Assembly (NCBI RefSeq): GCF_007743815.1
Contig: NZ_CP036265.1
Location: forward strand, 2,100,323 to 2,164,322
Reading direction: 5' to 3'
DNA length: 64,000 nucleotides
Origin: Alienimonas californiensis
Lineage (GTDB): Bacteria; Planctomycetota; Planctomycetia; Planctomycetales; Planctomycetaceae
In this document: piece by piece, positions 46,701-55,244 of the stretch
Layout of the letters: each line of letters begins with the position of its first letter
How positions within the stretch are numbered: position 1 is the stretch's first letter
Notes under the pieces: model-generated
What the model was told of the DNA's origin: nothing
Seen by the model: the letters and a program-made list of their open reading frames with translations, nothing else
The model's database searches: none
Program-made: the position numbers and the translations under genes

Positions 46701-47358
46701 TCGCCGCCGTGCGGTTCGCCCAATCCGTCGGGGAGAGGCCCTCGTTGTGGGTTTGCTGGCGGAGTTCTTTGAGGGTCCGCAGGTCGGCGTTGATGGTGGG
46801 ATTGCGGCCGCGGGCGAGGAACAGCTCGTCCATCTCCTTCCGCAGGCCCTCCCGCACGTGCCGCAGGCCGGAGAGCCCGCCGGAGGAGGCGAACAGCAAC
46901 TGACCGACCTCCCCGCCGCCGGCGAGCAGTTCCTCGCTGCCCTCGGACAACTCCTTCAGGCGCAGGCCGTGGAGCTTATTGAAGGCCTCCTCGGTCGTGC
47001 CGTTCAGGAAGGGGGCGAGGCGGTCGTCCGGCAGGGCCGTTTCGGCGTCGCCGTCGCCCAGCAGCGTGTTTTTGTTGCCCTTGCGGCGCCGGAAGCTCAG
47101 GCGGCCGTCGCTCACGTCTCCCGCCGCGGCCCCGCCGGGGGCGAGGGTCATGCCGATCCGCAGGGCGCGGTAGTCGTGGCGGTGGTTGTCCGGCGACTGC
47201 CCGGGGATGCCGAACAGGGCGTCGCGGACGGCCCGCAGGGCGGTGCTCTTGCCGGCCTCGTTCGGCCCGTACACGACGTGCAGACCGGGGGCGCTGAAAT
47301 CCAGCGACAGCCCCGCGAACGGGCCGAAAGCGATCAGGTCGAGCCGTTCGATCCGCAC
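43783..47358 (-). CDS. YhaN-like SMC-type ATPase
   Basis: 1191 residues. Walker A at residues 30-39 (YGPNEAGKST) after MRIERLDLIAFGPFAGLSLD. The middle is a very long coiled coil rich in Ala/Arg/Glu, split by a central turn. The C-terminus has the ABC-type signature (PPAMSDGTRDALYLALRLAG) around residue 1027 and Walker B with DDALERFDDART near 1055, followed by the H-loop-like FTHHARVAELAAGL. Together with the adjacent metallophosphoesterase this matches the YhaN/YhaO (SbcC/SbcD-like) pair that processes DNA ends. The Pro-rich tail is low complexity. Confidence 0.85.
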   Translation of the reverse strand: MRIERLDLIAFGPFAGLSLDFSAPGLHVVYGPNEAGKSTALRAVRDALFGIPGQSPDNHRHDYRALRIGMTLAPGGAAAGDVSDGRLSFRRRKGNKNTLLGDGDAETALPDDRLAPFLNGTTEEAFNKLHGLRLKELSEGSEELLAGGGEVGQLLFASSGGLSGLRHVREGLRKEMDELFLARGRNPTINADLRTLKELRQQTHNEGLSPTDWANRTAAIEDLRRTRDELKKEAETKRAEAARARRLRAARGTADRLTDALARQAELEEQVSADAPLRAAADRLEHLRRRAAAAAAAAEDREGLDRRAAAATASAERALRDLAPAGAAADWSPPDLSDPQRAHLAAAADAHSELARDLSDAASKRRAAAERVEELTATLADRAAISETAADALAAALRRAAALPGPAAAVKLDRQIEALTKKIAAGLARLRGFDGTAADLSAFSIPAEATLDRFAADRQTAVARLAEARGLLERCEADADDARANLAALSAAGPVPSEADLAAARQAREEVWAAVRSRLTAAGQTDSSPDGLIHRQEQATADADEAADALRAEAKQVERVAALKAEIARHEARAATARDRRAAAESAVERLDADWAAQWPALSVAPHPPAEMRSWRATAAAVEEDYSTLVELRDRRADDVAEATAAAAELAARLAEVEAGLDRGEADVEALRETLVALSWEELQDRAARARKRLDVRVGQQGVMEENLQRMEAARSEAAAAEADAKAGLAAWAADWATATAPLGLSIGGERTHDERGEPSGPNPAAVRAFLNGWGTVQGHRKDAAEARGRLAEIDAAQTRFAADAAALAGSLAPDLPPDADPAEQIALLSERLAAATERARELRDLPAEIRTLQRDLDVQRAGEEADAFLAAARAGDPDELDARAESLEAEAQDLDERRDQAITAVRDAEAALDALDTRGAAAEAEQKAQGLLAKLDDDADRYARFALADALLAAAAERHRARHQGPVLARAGRLFARLTGGSFAGLDVTLEHGDEPTLVGVRPATVAESGEEGAVTIPGETLLPPAMSDGTRDALYLALRLAGLAETASGRPVPPLIVDDALERFDDARTAAALATLAELADPASAASGNGTFGGTVQVILFTHHARVAELAAGLTNARATVHRLPTDHLPGERAEPPTPRLEPPAAAPAGPPPPRRPAVSKPDAEKRATTPPKPKPKAPADDARQTLFL

Positions 47359-47470
47359 GGGAAACCGGGGAGGGGGGAGGAGGAACGAGGGAGGGGCGAG
47401 ACCGGAGCGGCGCCCCCGGTTCGCCGTCGCCGCGAGGCGGCGCGCGTCCGGGGCAGTGCCCGAAGGACGA

Positions 47471-48793
47471 TCAGCCGGCAGTCAGGCGGTCGCGGGCCAG
47501 CTTGCCGGCGTCGGCGAGCAGACTTTTCAGGCGTTCCGGGTCCGACAGGTCCGGCCCCTCCCGGCCGGAGAGGTTCGACCGCAGCGAACCGCGGAGGTCC
47601 CGCAGGGCGACCTCCGCCAGCGCCGCGAGGGCCTCGGGGTCGCGGCGGGCTTCGGCGAGCACCTCGGCCAGCACGCCCAGCGGGCCGTCGTCGCCGGCGG
47701 CGCCGTCGGCCTCCGGGGCCCGGGTGGAGATCTTTACCTTCTCCACCCAGACGCCCCCGAAGCGGTTGGCGACGTTCTTGACGTCGTATTCGAGCCCGTG
47801 CGGATCGGCCCGCAGCGTGGCGTCCGCCGGGGTGGTGCCCACGAACTCCACCCGCACGGCGAGCAACCGGTCGCGGTCCTCCCGGGCGTTGGCGACGGCG
47901 GCCTCCAGCCCTTCGGCGGCGGCCCGGAGGAAGTCGTCGGGGGAGTCCTCCCCGCCGGCGACCAGTTCGGCGACGTTCACCTCGACCTTGTCCCACCGCA
48001 CCACGTCCAGCGGGCGGAACTCGCTTTCCACCCGGCCGTCGTCGTGCACCGTGACCAACCGGCAGCCCCGCGGCCCCAGTTCCCGGGCGTGACGGCCCTG
48101 CGTGTTGCCGGGGAAGACGATCGGGGCGGCGTGCGGGTCGGCCGCGTCGTGCAGGTCCCAGGGCGTATGAATGTGGCCGAGCGCCCAGTAATCGTAGCCC
48201 TTGGCGGCCAGTTCGGTCGGCTTGCAGGGGGCGTAGGGCTCGTGCTGCTCGCTGCCGGTCGCGCTGGTGTGCAGCAGGCCGACGTTGAACCGCCCGGCGT
48301 CCGGCGCCGGGTAGTGCGACGACAGATCCGTCTTCACCGCCCGCGTGGCGAAGCCCTGGCCGTGGACGGTCACGCCGTGGTCGGCGAGGTCGATCCGGTG
48401 GCTCTGGGGGGACTCCGTGGAGAGGGTGACGGCGTTGTCCGGCAGGGCGAGTTGCCGGGTGATGACGCTGTCAGCGTCGTGGTTGCCGGCCAGCAGGACG
48501 ACGGGGATGTCCGCCTCCCGCAACCGGTTCAGCTTGTCCGCGAAGAACAGCCCGGTGCTGAAGTCCCGCCAGGCGCCGTCGTAGACGTCCCCGGCGATCA
48601 GCACGAAGTCGACCGGCTGCCGCTGCTCGGAGCAGCCCGGGGTGCGGTCCTCGCCGAGGGCCAGCGCCACCAGGTTCTCCACGGCCCGGCGGGTGGCGGT
48701 GCGGATCTGCCCGACCGGCGCCCCCTCGTACGCCGCCAGCCCGCCCAGCGGGCTGTCGATGTGCAGATCGGCGGCGTGCAGAAAGCGAAACAT
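47471..48793 (-). CDS. YhaO-like DNA repair metallophosphoesterase
   Basis: 440 residues. The Mre11/SbcD-type phosphoesterase motifs are in order: HAADLHIDSP (Asp9, His11), IAGDVYDG, LLAGNHDADS, GLLHTS and ALGHIHTP. A capping C-terminal domain (from about residue 290) follows. The partner ATPase gene lies 112 bases downstream on the same strand, making a typical nuclease-ATPase operon. The intergenic 112 bases show nothing else. In relatives the pair acts on double-strand ends; the substrate here is inferred from the family. Confidence 0.87.
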   Translation of the reverse strand: MFRFLHAADLHIDSPLGGLAAYEGAPVGQIRTATRRAVENLVALALGEDRTPGCSEQRQPVDFVLIAGDVYDGAWRDFSTGLFFADKLNRLREADIPVVLLAGNHDADSVITRQLALPDNAVTLSTESPQSHRIDLADHGVTVHGQGFATRAVKTDLSSHYPAPDAGRFNVGLLHTSATGSEQHEPYAPCKPTELAAKGYDYWALGHIHTPWDLHDAADPHAAPIVFPGNTQGRHARELGPRGCRLVTVHDDGRVESEFRPLDVVRWDKVEVNVAELVAGGEDSPDDFLRAAAEGLEAAVANAREDRDRLLAVRVEFVGTTPADATLRADPHGLEYDVKNVANRFGGVWVEKVKISTRAPEADGAAGDDGPLGVLAEVLAEARRDPEALAALAEVALRDLRGSLRSNLSGREGPDLSDPERLKSLLADAGKLARDRLTAG

Positions 48794-49062
48794 GCGGCGG
48801 GCGAGCGAGGGGGCGTCCGCCCCCCGTGCGTGGCGAGGGGAACGGACGAACGAACGCGGGACGCCCGTTCAGCAGGGCGGTCGGCCGAGTGTAGCCCGGA
48901 TCGCCCGGGGCGAAAGACGGCTTCGGCTCAAACGGCCCCGCCCCGGGCGCCGGCGTTCGGGTCGGGCACGCTGTTGCGCTCGCCATGGCGCGCCCCGGCC
49001 CTACACTCCCCGTTCAGTCCCCCGCCCGTCGTTCGCCCCGCCTTCTGCCCCCCTCGGTCCTG

Positions 49063-50025
49063 ATGATTCTGGCGTGGTTCGGTGTCGCGGCGGGCGTGGC
49101 GATGCTGTATTTCGGGGCGGAATGGCTGGTGCGGGGCGGCGCCGGGCTGGCCCGGCGGGCGGGCCTGAGCCCGCTGGCGGTGGGGCTGACGGTCGTCTCG
49201 CTGGCGACGAGCGCCCCGGAGCTGGGCGTGAGTTTGCAGGCGGCGCTGGACGACAAAGACGCCGTGGCGGTCGGCAACGTGCTGGGCTCCAACGTGGCGA
49301 ACATCGGCCTGATCCTGGGCCTGGCGGCGCTGATGAAGCCGATTGCCGTGGCGACCCGGGTGGTGAAGATCGACCTGCCGCTGCTCGTGCTGGTCTCCGG
49401 CTGGCTGACCTGGGTGCTGTGGAACGGGGTCGTGACCCGCCTGGAGGGGGCGCTGCTGGTCGCCGGGCTGGTGGCCTACGTGACGACGACGATCGTGCTG
49501 GCCCGGCGGGAGAGCGCGAAGGCGAACGCGGAGGCCGACGCCGAACTCCCCCCGCCGGCCGGCAGCGCCTGGATCGAGGCCGGGTTGATGGTCGCCGGCC
49601 TGGCCCTGCTGGCGGTCGGCTCCTGGGCGCTGGTGGAGGGGGCGGTGATCATCGCCCGGGCCGCGGGGCTGTCCGACGCGGTGATCGGGCTGACGGTGGT
49701 CGCCTTCGGCACGAGCCTGCCGGAACTGGCCGCCACCGCCGTCGCCGCCGCCCACGGCGAGGGGGACATGGCGGTGGGGAACGTGGTCGGCTCCAACATG
49801 TTCAACGCCCTGGGCATCATCGGGACGACGGCCTGCGTCGCCCCGCTGAGCGTCCCGGGCGACGGGCCGGAGGGCGAGGGCCTGCACGCCGACCTGCTGG
49901 TGATGCTCGCTGCCGCGATCGTGCTCCTGCCGCTGCTCCGCACCGGCTACCGCGTGAATCGCTGGGAGGGTCTGCTCCTGATCGCCGCCTACGGCGGCTA
50001 CGTCTCCTGGCTGTTCGTGCGGTGA
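49063..50025 (+). CDS. calcium/sodium antiporter (YrbG-type)
   Basis: 320 residues from the ATG of MILAWFGVAAGVAM, which removes a 26-residue upstream extension and gives the usual length. Two inverted alpha-repeats are evident: SLATSAPELGVSLQAALD with GNVLGSNVANIGLILGLAAL, and AFGTSLPELAATAVAAAHGE with GNVVGSNMFNALGIIGTTA; each carries the Glu/Asn ion ligands (SAPEL, SNVAN; SLPEL, SNMFN). About ten helices in all. It moves Ca2+ out in exchange for Na+ (or H+) in the inner membrane. Divergent from the nuclease operon. Confidence 0.92.
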   Translation: MILAWFGVAAGVAMLYFGAEWLVRGGAGLARRAGLSPLAVGLTVVSLATSAPELGVSLQAALDDKDAVAVGNVLGSNVANIGLILGLAALMKPIAVATRVVKIDLPLLVLVSGWLTWVLWNGVVTRLEGALLVAGLVAYVTTTIVLARRESAKANAEADAELPPPAGSAWIEAGLMVAGLALLAVGSWALVEGAVIIARAAGLSDAVIGLTVVAFGTSLPELAATAVAAAHGEGDMAVGNVVGSNMFNALGIIGTTACVAPLSVPGDGPEGEGLHADLLVMLAAAIVLLPLLRTGYRVNRWEGLLLIAAYGGYVSWLFVR

Positions 50026-50107
50026 GGCGCCGTGCGGCCGTCGCTCCCGACGGCCTCCGCCCCGACAGCCCCCGTCCCCTGCCGGGGCCGAGCGGGACGA
50101 CCGCCGC

Positions 50108-50647
50108 TCACCGCCGGCCGACCATCGTTTGCGTGCGGGCCTCCGGCGGCTTGGGGCCGCGGCCGTCCGGCAGTTCGGGCATCGTGAGTTCGGAGGGGTG
50201 CAGACCGAACAGGGCGGCGGTCTGGGCGGTTTCCTGCGTACTCAGCCGCACGCCGCGGAGGCGGTTGCCGCCGTCGCTCATCTGGACGTAGCCGTTGTCC
50301 AGCCAGAGCGTGGAGTGCGGGCGGCCGTCGGCCATCAGCCGGATCTGGAACCGCACGCTGCGGGGATCGCCCTTGGCCGGTTGCCAGCGCTCCTCCATCT
50401 GCTGGAGCCAACCCTCGATCCGCAGCAGCGTGTCCGGATCCTGGGAGTAGACCGGCCGCCGGGCCTGATTGGCCCGGCGGCGGTCGTAGGCGAAGGCGTC
50501 CGTGATCTCGACGGCGTCCACCTTGGCGAGGCTCATGGCCGCTTCGCTGTTCCGCGGCCCCCCGCCGCAACCGCTCAGCAGGCCGCAGGAGAGGGCGGAA
50601 CCGAGCAGCAGCGCCGCGGCGAACGTCAGACGGGGCGACGGCGACAT
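50108..50647 (-). CDS. hypothetical lipoprotein
   Basis: 179 residues with a lipoprotein signal (LLLGSALSCGLLSGCGGG; lipobox LLSGC, Cys near residue 27). The mature domain is soluble with VDAVEITDAFAYDRRRANQA, IRLMADGRPHSTLWLDNGYV and MSDGGNRLRGVRLSTQETAQ. No known family. The C-terminus has a Pro/Arg tail. It is convergent with the antiporter. Confidence 0.65.
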   Translation of the reverse strand: MSPSPRLTFAAALLLGSALSCGLLSGCGGGPRNSEAAMSLAKVDAVEITDAFAYDRRRANQARRPVYSQDPDTLLRIEGWLQQMEERWQPAKGDPRSVRFQIRLMADGRPHSTLWLDNGYVQMSDGGNRLRGVRLSTQETAQTAALFGLHPSELTMPELPDGRGPKPPEARTQTMVGRR

Positions 50648-50674
50648 GGCACGGTCTTTCTCACAGGGCGCAGC

Positions 50675-50706
50675 AAACCGCCCGGGTTCTGGCAGAACCC
50701 GGGCGG
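50675..50706 (-). terminator. hairpin terminator candidate
   Basis: 12-base perfect stem CCGCCCGGGTTC / GAACCCGGGCGG with a 5-base loop; on the minus strand a short TTT follows. It would end transcription coming from the TlpA-like gene and insulate the lipoprotein gene. Confidence 0.6.
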
Positions 50707-50737
50707 CAGGGCGAGAGCGGTTCGGCGGCGTCTCTGC

Positions 50738-50913
50738 TCCCCTCGCCCCCTTTTGGGGGAGAGGGGCCGGGGGTGAGGGGGCAGCGACGCCCGAAGGCCG
50801 TTCACCGTCCGATGCGCTCCCCCCCCCGGCGGCTTTGTCACCGCGGGGAGCGGGGGCGTGCGAACCGTTCGCTCACCCTCACCCCCGGCCCCTCTCCCTC
50901 AAGGGAGAGGGGG
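50738..50913 (+). repeat. dispersed repeat family A, copy 6
   Basis: CCCCTCGCCCCCTTTTGGGG left hairpin, GTTCACCGTCC and GAACCGTTC in the spacer, CTCTCCCTCAAGGGAGAG right hairpin. It lies between the stop of the TlpA-like gene and its terminator candidate. Confidence 0.87.
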
Positions 50914-50928
50914 GAAACGGCGCCCCCG

Positions 50929-52926
50929 TTACTTCACCAACTGCGGGACCTTGTTCTGCACGTCGCGGATGTCCGGGTTCACGCTGACGACGCGGCCCTG
51001 CTGGTCGGCGAGGATCATCGTGGGCAGGTTGACCACCCCGAAGTCGGTCGCCGCGGGGCCGTTGAAGCCGCCCGGCTCGAAGGCGATCGGGAACTTCACG
51101 CCGTTGTCCTCGACGTACTGGGCGATGCCGTTGGGGCCCTCGTCCACGTTCACGGCGATGATCTCCAGCTTGTCGCCGTGCTTCTGGTACAGGTCTTTCA
51201 GGACCGGCAGGTTCTGCTGGCAGGGCTTGCACTCCACGTTCCAGAAGGTCAGCAGCGTGACCTTGCCGCGGGTGTCGGCGGAGGTGATCTGCCCCCCGCT
51301 GCGGAGCGGCAGGCGGAACTCCAGCGGCTTGCCTTCCAGGTTCAGCCGCCGCAGGGCGCCGGCCGCCTTCTTGCCGAGCTGCGAACTCGGGAACTTCTGG
51401 GCGAGCTGCCGGTAGTAATCGGAGGCCTGGGCCAGTTCGCCCTGCTGCTCCGACTCCATCGCCAGTTCGATCAGGAACGTGGCGGCCTCGTTGGATTCCG
51501 GATACTTCGTGACGAAGCCCTCGCGGGCGGTCCGCCACCAGGTTTCGAACTCCTCCAGTTCGGCCTGGGCCGGGTCGGCGCCCAGCGGGCGGCGCTTCTC
51601 GCCCCAGGCGACGAACAGCGACCGCTGATCGACCACCGGCAGGGCGCCGGGCGCCTCGGCGGCGGCGAGCTTGCGGATCTTCGCCATTTCGGCTTGGGCG
51701 AACTCCGCCTCGATGTCTTCGTTCAGGAATAGGCCGTGGAAGGTGTCGGCCTGGGTGGTCAGCCAGAACGGGCGGTCGTTGCCCTGGTCGACCTTGAACA
51801 GTTCCCGGTGCAGTTTGAGTTGCTTGGCGGCGAAGTCGAGCCGCTGGGCCTTCGTGGACTTCTCGTCGGGGCGATCCTCGTTCAGCTTGGCCAGTTCGCC
51901 GAGCAGCTTGGCGACCTCCGGGGCCAGCCCGTCGCCGTCGTCGCCGAGGGCCATGCCGGGGGGCGGCTGGATCAGCGGACCGCCGAGCACGATCTGCCCG
52001 TTCCCCTCGACCGGCCGGGGCAGGGCGGTCAGCTTCCAGACGACGCTGTCCAACCGGCTGCCGACCCGGACCATCTCGGAGAGCGAGACGATGCCCATAT
52101 TCCCGTCGGGAACGTTCAGCAGGGCGTTGGAGTTCTCGACGACTTCCAGCTCGCCGCGGGCGCTCTCGCCGGGCAGGATCAGGCCGGGCTGGCCGGTGTT
52201 GACGCTCTGGAAGGTGGGCTTGGACCGGAGCAGTTCGGAGTCCTTCCGGATCGCCGCCAACTGCTTCGCGGGGTCGGCGAGTTCTTCCACGATCCGGGCG
52301 GCCAGCGCGTCGTCGACGCCCAGCGACTTCAGTTCTTCCGCGGTGACCAACACGGTGGCCAGCTTGGCGGCGTCGCCGTCGACGACGGCCTCGGCGGCGA
52401 CGGCGGCGGCCTCGGCGGGGCTGATCCGCTTCCAGGCGTCGATCCGGCGGTCGCCGTTCGTGTCCACGCCCCACTTCGTCCCGCCGAAGTTCACCCAGCG
52501 GAAGTTATTGCTGCTGACGACCGCCTCGCCCTTGTCGTTCTTCTGGGCCCCGTCGGCGTCCCACTCCCGGAACACTTCCATGCCCTGGTTGTAGTAGATG
52601 AACAGCTCGATCGTGCCGTCGCCGTCGGCGTCCACGATCCGCCGCAGGGTCTGATCCTGCGGGCCGACGACGAGGTAGCCGCTGTCGTTCGTGTTGCGGA
52701 GCGGTTCGACCTTGCACTGGTCCCACTGGTCCTCCGGCGGGGTCTCGATCTCCACGCCCGGCCCGCCGACGACCTTGGGCTGATAGGTGGAGAGAATGAC
52801 CGACGCCGGCGGCGCCGCCTGGGCGACGCCCATCAGCGGGCCGGCGACGGCGAGAACCGCGGCGGTCGCCCAGGCGCGGGCGGTACGACGCGTCAGCGGA
52901 CGGGCGGGGGCGGCGGGGCGGGGCAT
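50929..52926 (-). CDS. secreted TlpA-like thioredoxin with EF-hand/dockerin-like loops
   Basis: 665 residues from the ATG of MPRPAAPARPLTRR; signal peptide VLAVAGPLMGVAQA. The N-terminal domain contains calcium-loop-like repeats (IVDADGDGTIELFIYY near residue 96 and GVDTNGDRRIDAWK near 135). A helical middle follows, then from about residue 535 a thioredoxin domain: VTLLTFWNVECKPCQQNLPV with the redox CKPC pair, IIAVNVDEG and VVNLPTMILADQQGRVV (cis-Pro). It is probably a periplasmic or membrane-facing disulfide/cytochrome-maturation type protein. An upstream longer frame lacks conservation. Confidence 0.82.
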   Translation of the reverse strand: MPRPAAPARPLTRRTARAWATAAVLAVAGPLMGVAQAAPPASVILSTYQPKVVGGPGVEIETPPEDQWDQCKVEPLRNTNDSGYLVVGPQDQTLRRIVDADGDGTIELFIYYNQGMEVFREWDADGAQKNDKGEAVVSSNNFRWVNFGGTKWGVDTNGDRRIDAWKRISPAEAAAVAAEAVVDGDAAKLATVLVTAEELKSLGVDDALAARIVEELADPAKQLAAIRKDSELLRSKPTFQSVNTGQPGLILPGESARGELEVVENSNALLNVPDGNMGIVSLSEMVRVGSRLDSVVWKLTALPRPVEGNGQIVLGGPLIQPPPGMALGDDGDGLAPEVAKLLGELAKLNEDRPDEKSTKAQRLDFAAKQLKLHRELFKVDQGNDRPFWLTTQADTFHGLFLNEDIEAEFAQAEMAKIRKLAAAEAPGALPVVDQRSLFVAWGEKRRPLGADPAQAELEEFETWWRTAREGFVTKYPESNEAATFLIELAMESEQQGELAQASDYYRQLAQKFPSSQLGKKAAGALRRLNLEGKPLEFRLPLRSGGQITSADTRGKVTLLTFWNVECKPCQQNLPVLKDLYQKHGDKLEIIAVNVDEGPNGIAQYVEDNGVKFPIAFEPGGFNGPAATDFGVVNLPTMILADQQGRVVSVNPDIRDVQNKVPQLVK

Positions 52927-53088
52927 GATGACGGTGCGGGGGGAAAAGAGACCGACGGCGATCGACCGGCGCCGGTCGGCATTCGACGAGCGACCATTGG
53001 CGATCTTAGGACGGCGCCGGCGCACGAGTCACCGCCGGTTCCGCCGTCCCTCATTCTTCGACCCGCCGGCGCCCCGGGCGTCGGTCTC

Positions 53089-53646
53089 TCAGCGATACGG
53101 CGGCCGTCCGGCGGACAACGCTTCCGCCGCCGCCTTCAGATCGGACCAATCCCCCGGGTTCGACAGGGAATACACCAGACTCGGCAGCCCCTCCGGCCCC
53201 GCCGCCACCGTCCAACTTCCCGCGACCCGCCGCACCGGCACGGCCGCCCGCCGCCCCGCCTTCACCACACCCGGCGGAAAATCGCGGATCGTCACCTCCG
53301 CGTCCGGCGTCAGCTCCGTCGGGACCGGTCCCCGGCCGCCGGCGATCGCTTCGATGACCGTCGCCCGCACCCCGCGTCCGCCCGCCCCGTCGGCGGATTC
53401 GAGCAGGACGACGTGCAGGATCGCGTCCGCCCGCTGGAACTGCACCCGGTTGAGCGTCGGTTCGTCGGCCTTCGTCCAGGCCAACGCCCCCAACGCGACC
53501 GCCCACACGACGGCGAGCAACAACACGGTCGGCCAGACCCACCGCCGGGCCGACAGGCCCAGCCCGGGGGCCGCGTGAACCGGAGCCGCCTGTTCTGCGG
53601 CCGAGGGCGAGGGGGCCGAGGCCGAGGATGCCGGGGCGGGGCTCAC
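53089..53646 (-). CDS. hypothetical membrane-anchored protein
   Basis: 185 residues from the GTG at 53646, chosen for its four-base overlap with the Minf_1886 stop. After an Ala/Ser/Pro-rich N-terminus comes one transmembrane helix (WPTVLLLAVVWAVALGALAW, about residues 38-58) and a soluble beta domain (RADAILHVVLLESADG; EVTIRDFPPGVVKAG; SWTVAAGPEGLPSLVYSL). No family recognised. It is the downstream gene of the Minf_1886 operon. Confidence 0.6.
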   Translation of the reverse strand: MSPAPASSASAPSPSAAEQAAPVHAAPGLGLSARRWVWPTVLLLAVVWAVALGALAWTKADEPTLNRVQFQRADAILHVVLLESADGAGGRGVRATVIEAIAGGRGPVPTELTPDAEVTIRDFPPGVVKAGRRAAVPVRRVAGSWTVAAGPEGLPSLVYSLSNPGDWSDLKAAAEALSAGRPPYR

Positions 53647-54092
53647 CGGGCCGCGGCGAGGGTCACGGCGTTCAGATCTGCGTCGAAGGCGGTGGCGAAG
53701 GCGGTGTCGAAGTCGAACAGCCCGGCGAAGTCCTCCGGCCGGTCGCCGTCGCACTTGCACAGTTCGCCGCGCTCGACCAGTTCGAACACGATCCGGCCGA
53801 CGTCCTCCGTATTCCGCACGCCCCACTGCCGCAGCACGGTGCGGGCCATCCCGCCGAACTGGGCGGCGGCGAGTTCCCGAAAGCCCACGCACAGCTCCGC
53901 GGCGGTGATGTGCCGGCCGGGGAGGGCGTCGCTGCGGGTCGTCAGACGCTCCGGCGCGGCGACGAGGTCGTCCTGCACCTTCTGCAGGGCCTCGAACACG
54001 AACAGGTACGCCTCCCGGGCGAACGGCCGGCGGGCCGGCTCGGGACCGTTCTCTTCGGGACGGGGGTCGGACCGTTCGGCGGGGCGGTTCAC
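53643..54092 (-). CDS. Minf_1886-family protein
   Basis: 149 residues with the family pattern AREAYLFVFEALQKVQDDL, HITAAELCVGFRELAAAQFG, MARTVLRQWGVRNTEDVGRI and FELVERGELCKCDGD. The family is strongly conserved in Planctomycetota and Verrucomicrobiota and has no known function. The C-terminus adds an acidic Phe-rich motif (DRPEDFAGLFDFDTAFA). It is followed by a coupled membrane-anchored gene (GTGA overlap) and lies 123 bases downstream of holB. Confidence 0.88.
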   Translation of the reverse strand: MNRPAERSDPRPEENGPEPARRPFAREAYLFVFEALQKVQDDLVAAPERLTTRSDALPGRHITAAELCVGFRELAAAQFGGMARTVLRQWGVRNTEDVGRIVFELVERGELCKCDGDRPEDFAGLFDFDTAFATAFDADLNAVTLAAAR

Positions 54093-54215
54093 TTCGAGAC
54101 GGCAGTCGTGGGAGAAGAGGCCGTAGCGATGGTAGCGGAGTCTCGCCGCGGGGCGACAGGTCGGGTCCGCACGGATTCTTTTCCCCGGCCTTTTCCGTCC
54201 CCGCCCCGTCCCCCG

Positions 54216-55244
54216 TCACCCCCGGTTCAGGTCGCAGACGAGGGCCTCGATCACGGGCGGCACGGAGGTGTTGCGGGCGATCTGGGCCTCCGCCTCGCTG
54301 AGCCGGTCCAGGGCCGCGGCGGCGTGCTCCAGCCGGTCCGAGATTCCCGGCACATCGGACGAAAAATCTTCCGAGAGCCCGGCGAGGCGGTCGCGGTACA
54401 GGTCGGCGCAGAAGGCGAACACCCACGCGGCGGCGGCCCGCTGGGAGGGGGCGTCGGAGCCGGCGGCCTCGACGGCGCCGACGACCGCCTTCGCCGCCGC
54501 CACCGGCCCGCCGCGGCCGACGTGCTTCCGCACCACCTCCCGCAACCCCCGCACCTCCGGGTCCGCCAGCCGGGCCGCGGCGTCCAGGCTGCCCCGCGAC
54601 AGCCGGGCGACCTGATCGGCTTCGGCGGGGCTCTCCGCGAGGCCCTGATCCAGCAGCAACGCCGCCACGTCCGCCTCCGGCAGCGGGCCGAACCGCACCG
54701 TCTGACACCGCGAACGGATCGTCGGCAGCAGCGATTCCGGCCGGTCCGACAGCAGCATCAACACCGCCCCGGCCGGCGGTTCCTCCAAGGTTTTGAGGAA
54801 GGCGTTCGCCGCCTGCGGGTTCACCAGATCGGCGTCCTCCACGATCGCCACCCGCCGCTCCGACAGCGCCGGCCGGCGGGAGAGTTCGTAGCAGAGCCCG
54901 CTGCTCCCGCGGTCCTCCTTGTCGCCGACGAACGCGGCGAGGGGGATCTCCCGCTTGCCCTCCGGCAGCCGCACGCGGTGCAGGTCTGGGTGGGTGTCCG
55001 CGGCGGCGGAAACGCAGGCCTTGCAGGTCCCGCAGGCCTCCAGCAGGTCGTCCGGCGTCCGCAGACAGAGCAGGCATTTGGCGAGGGTGTCGGCGAACAA
55101 CCGCTTCCCCACCCCCGCCGGCCCGGCCAGCAGCAGCGCCGAACTCAGTCGCCCCCGCCCCACGGCCCGGCGGAAGCCGTCCACGACGGCGTCATGCCCG
55201 CGGACGGCGTCCCAGACGGATCGGTCCCCTGCGAAATCAGTCAT
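54216..55244 (-). CDS. holB: DNA polymerase III subunit delta'
   Basis: Clamp-loader subunit that, with delta and tau/gamma, loads the beta clamp. 342 residues: LLAGPAGVGKRLFADTL (Walker-like A, about residues 38-54), the zinc module CLLCLRTPDDLLEACGTC with four Cys, VAIVEDADLVNPQAANAFLK (degenerate Walker B), TLEEPPAGAVLMLLSDRPES and the sensor-like RSRCQTVRFGPLP. The start overlaps the end of the lipoyl-like gene by eight bases, tying it to the lipoate operon. Confidence 0.93.
   Translation of the reverse strand: MTDFAGDRSVWDAVRGHDAVVDGFRRAVGRGRLSSALLLAGPAGVGKRLFADTLAKCLLCLRTPDDLLEACGTCKACVSAAADTHPDLHRVRLPEGKREIPLAAFVGDKEDRGSSGLCYELSRRPALSERRVAIVEDADLVNPQAANAFLKTLEEPPAGAVLMLLSDRPESLLPTIRSRCQTVRFGPLPEADVAALLLDQGLAESPAEADQVARLSRGSLDAAARLADPEVRGLREVVRKHVGRGGPVAAAKAVVGAVEAAGSDAPSQRAAAAWVFAFCADLYRDRLAGLSEDFSSDVPGISDRLEHAAAALDRLSEAEAQIARNTSVPPVIEALVCDLNRG

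Noticed and set aside
43454..47781. Frames of over 1000 codons on both strands across the YhaN-like gene
   Set aside because: High GC removes stop codons in all frames. Only the 43783-47358 frame has Walker A, the signature motif and Walker B.
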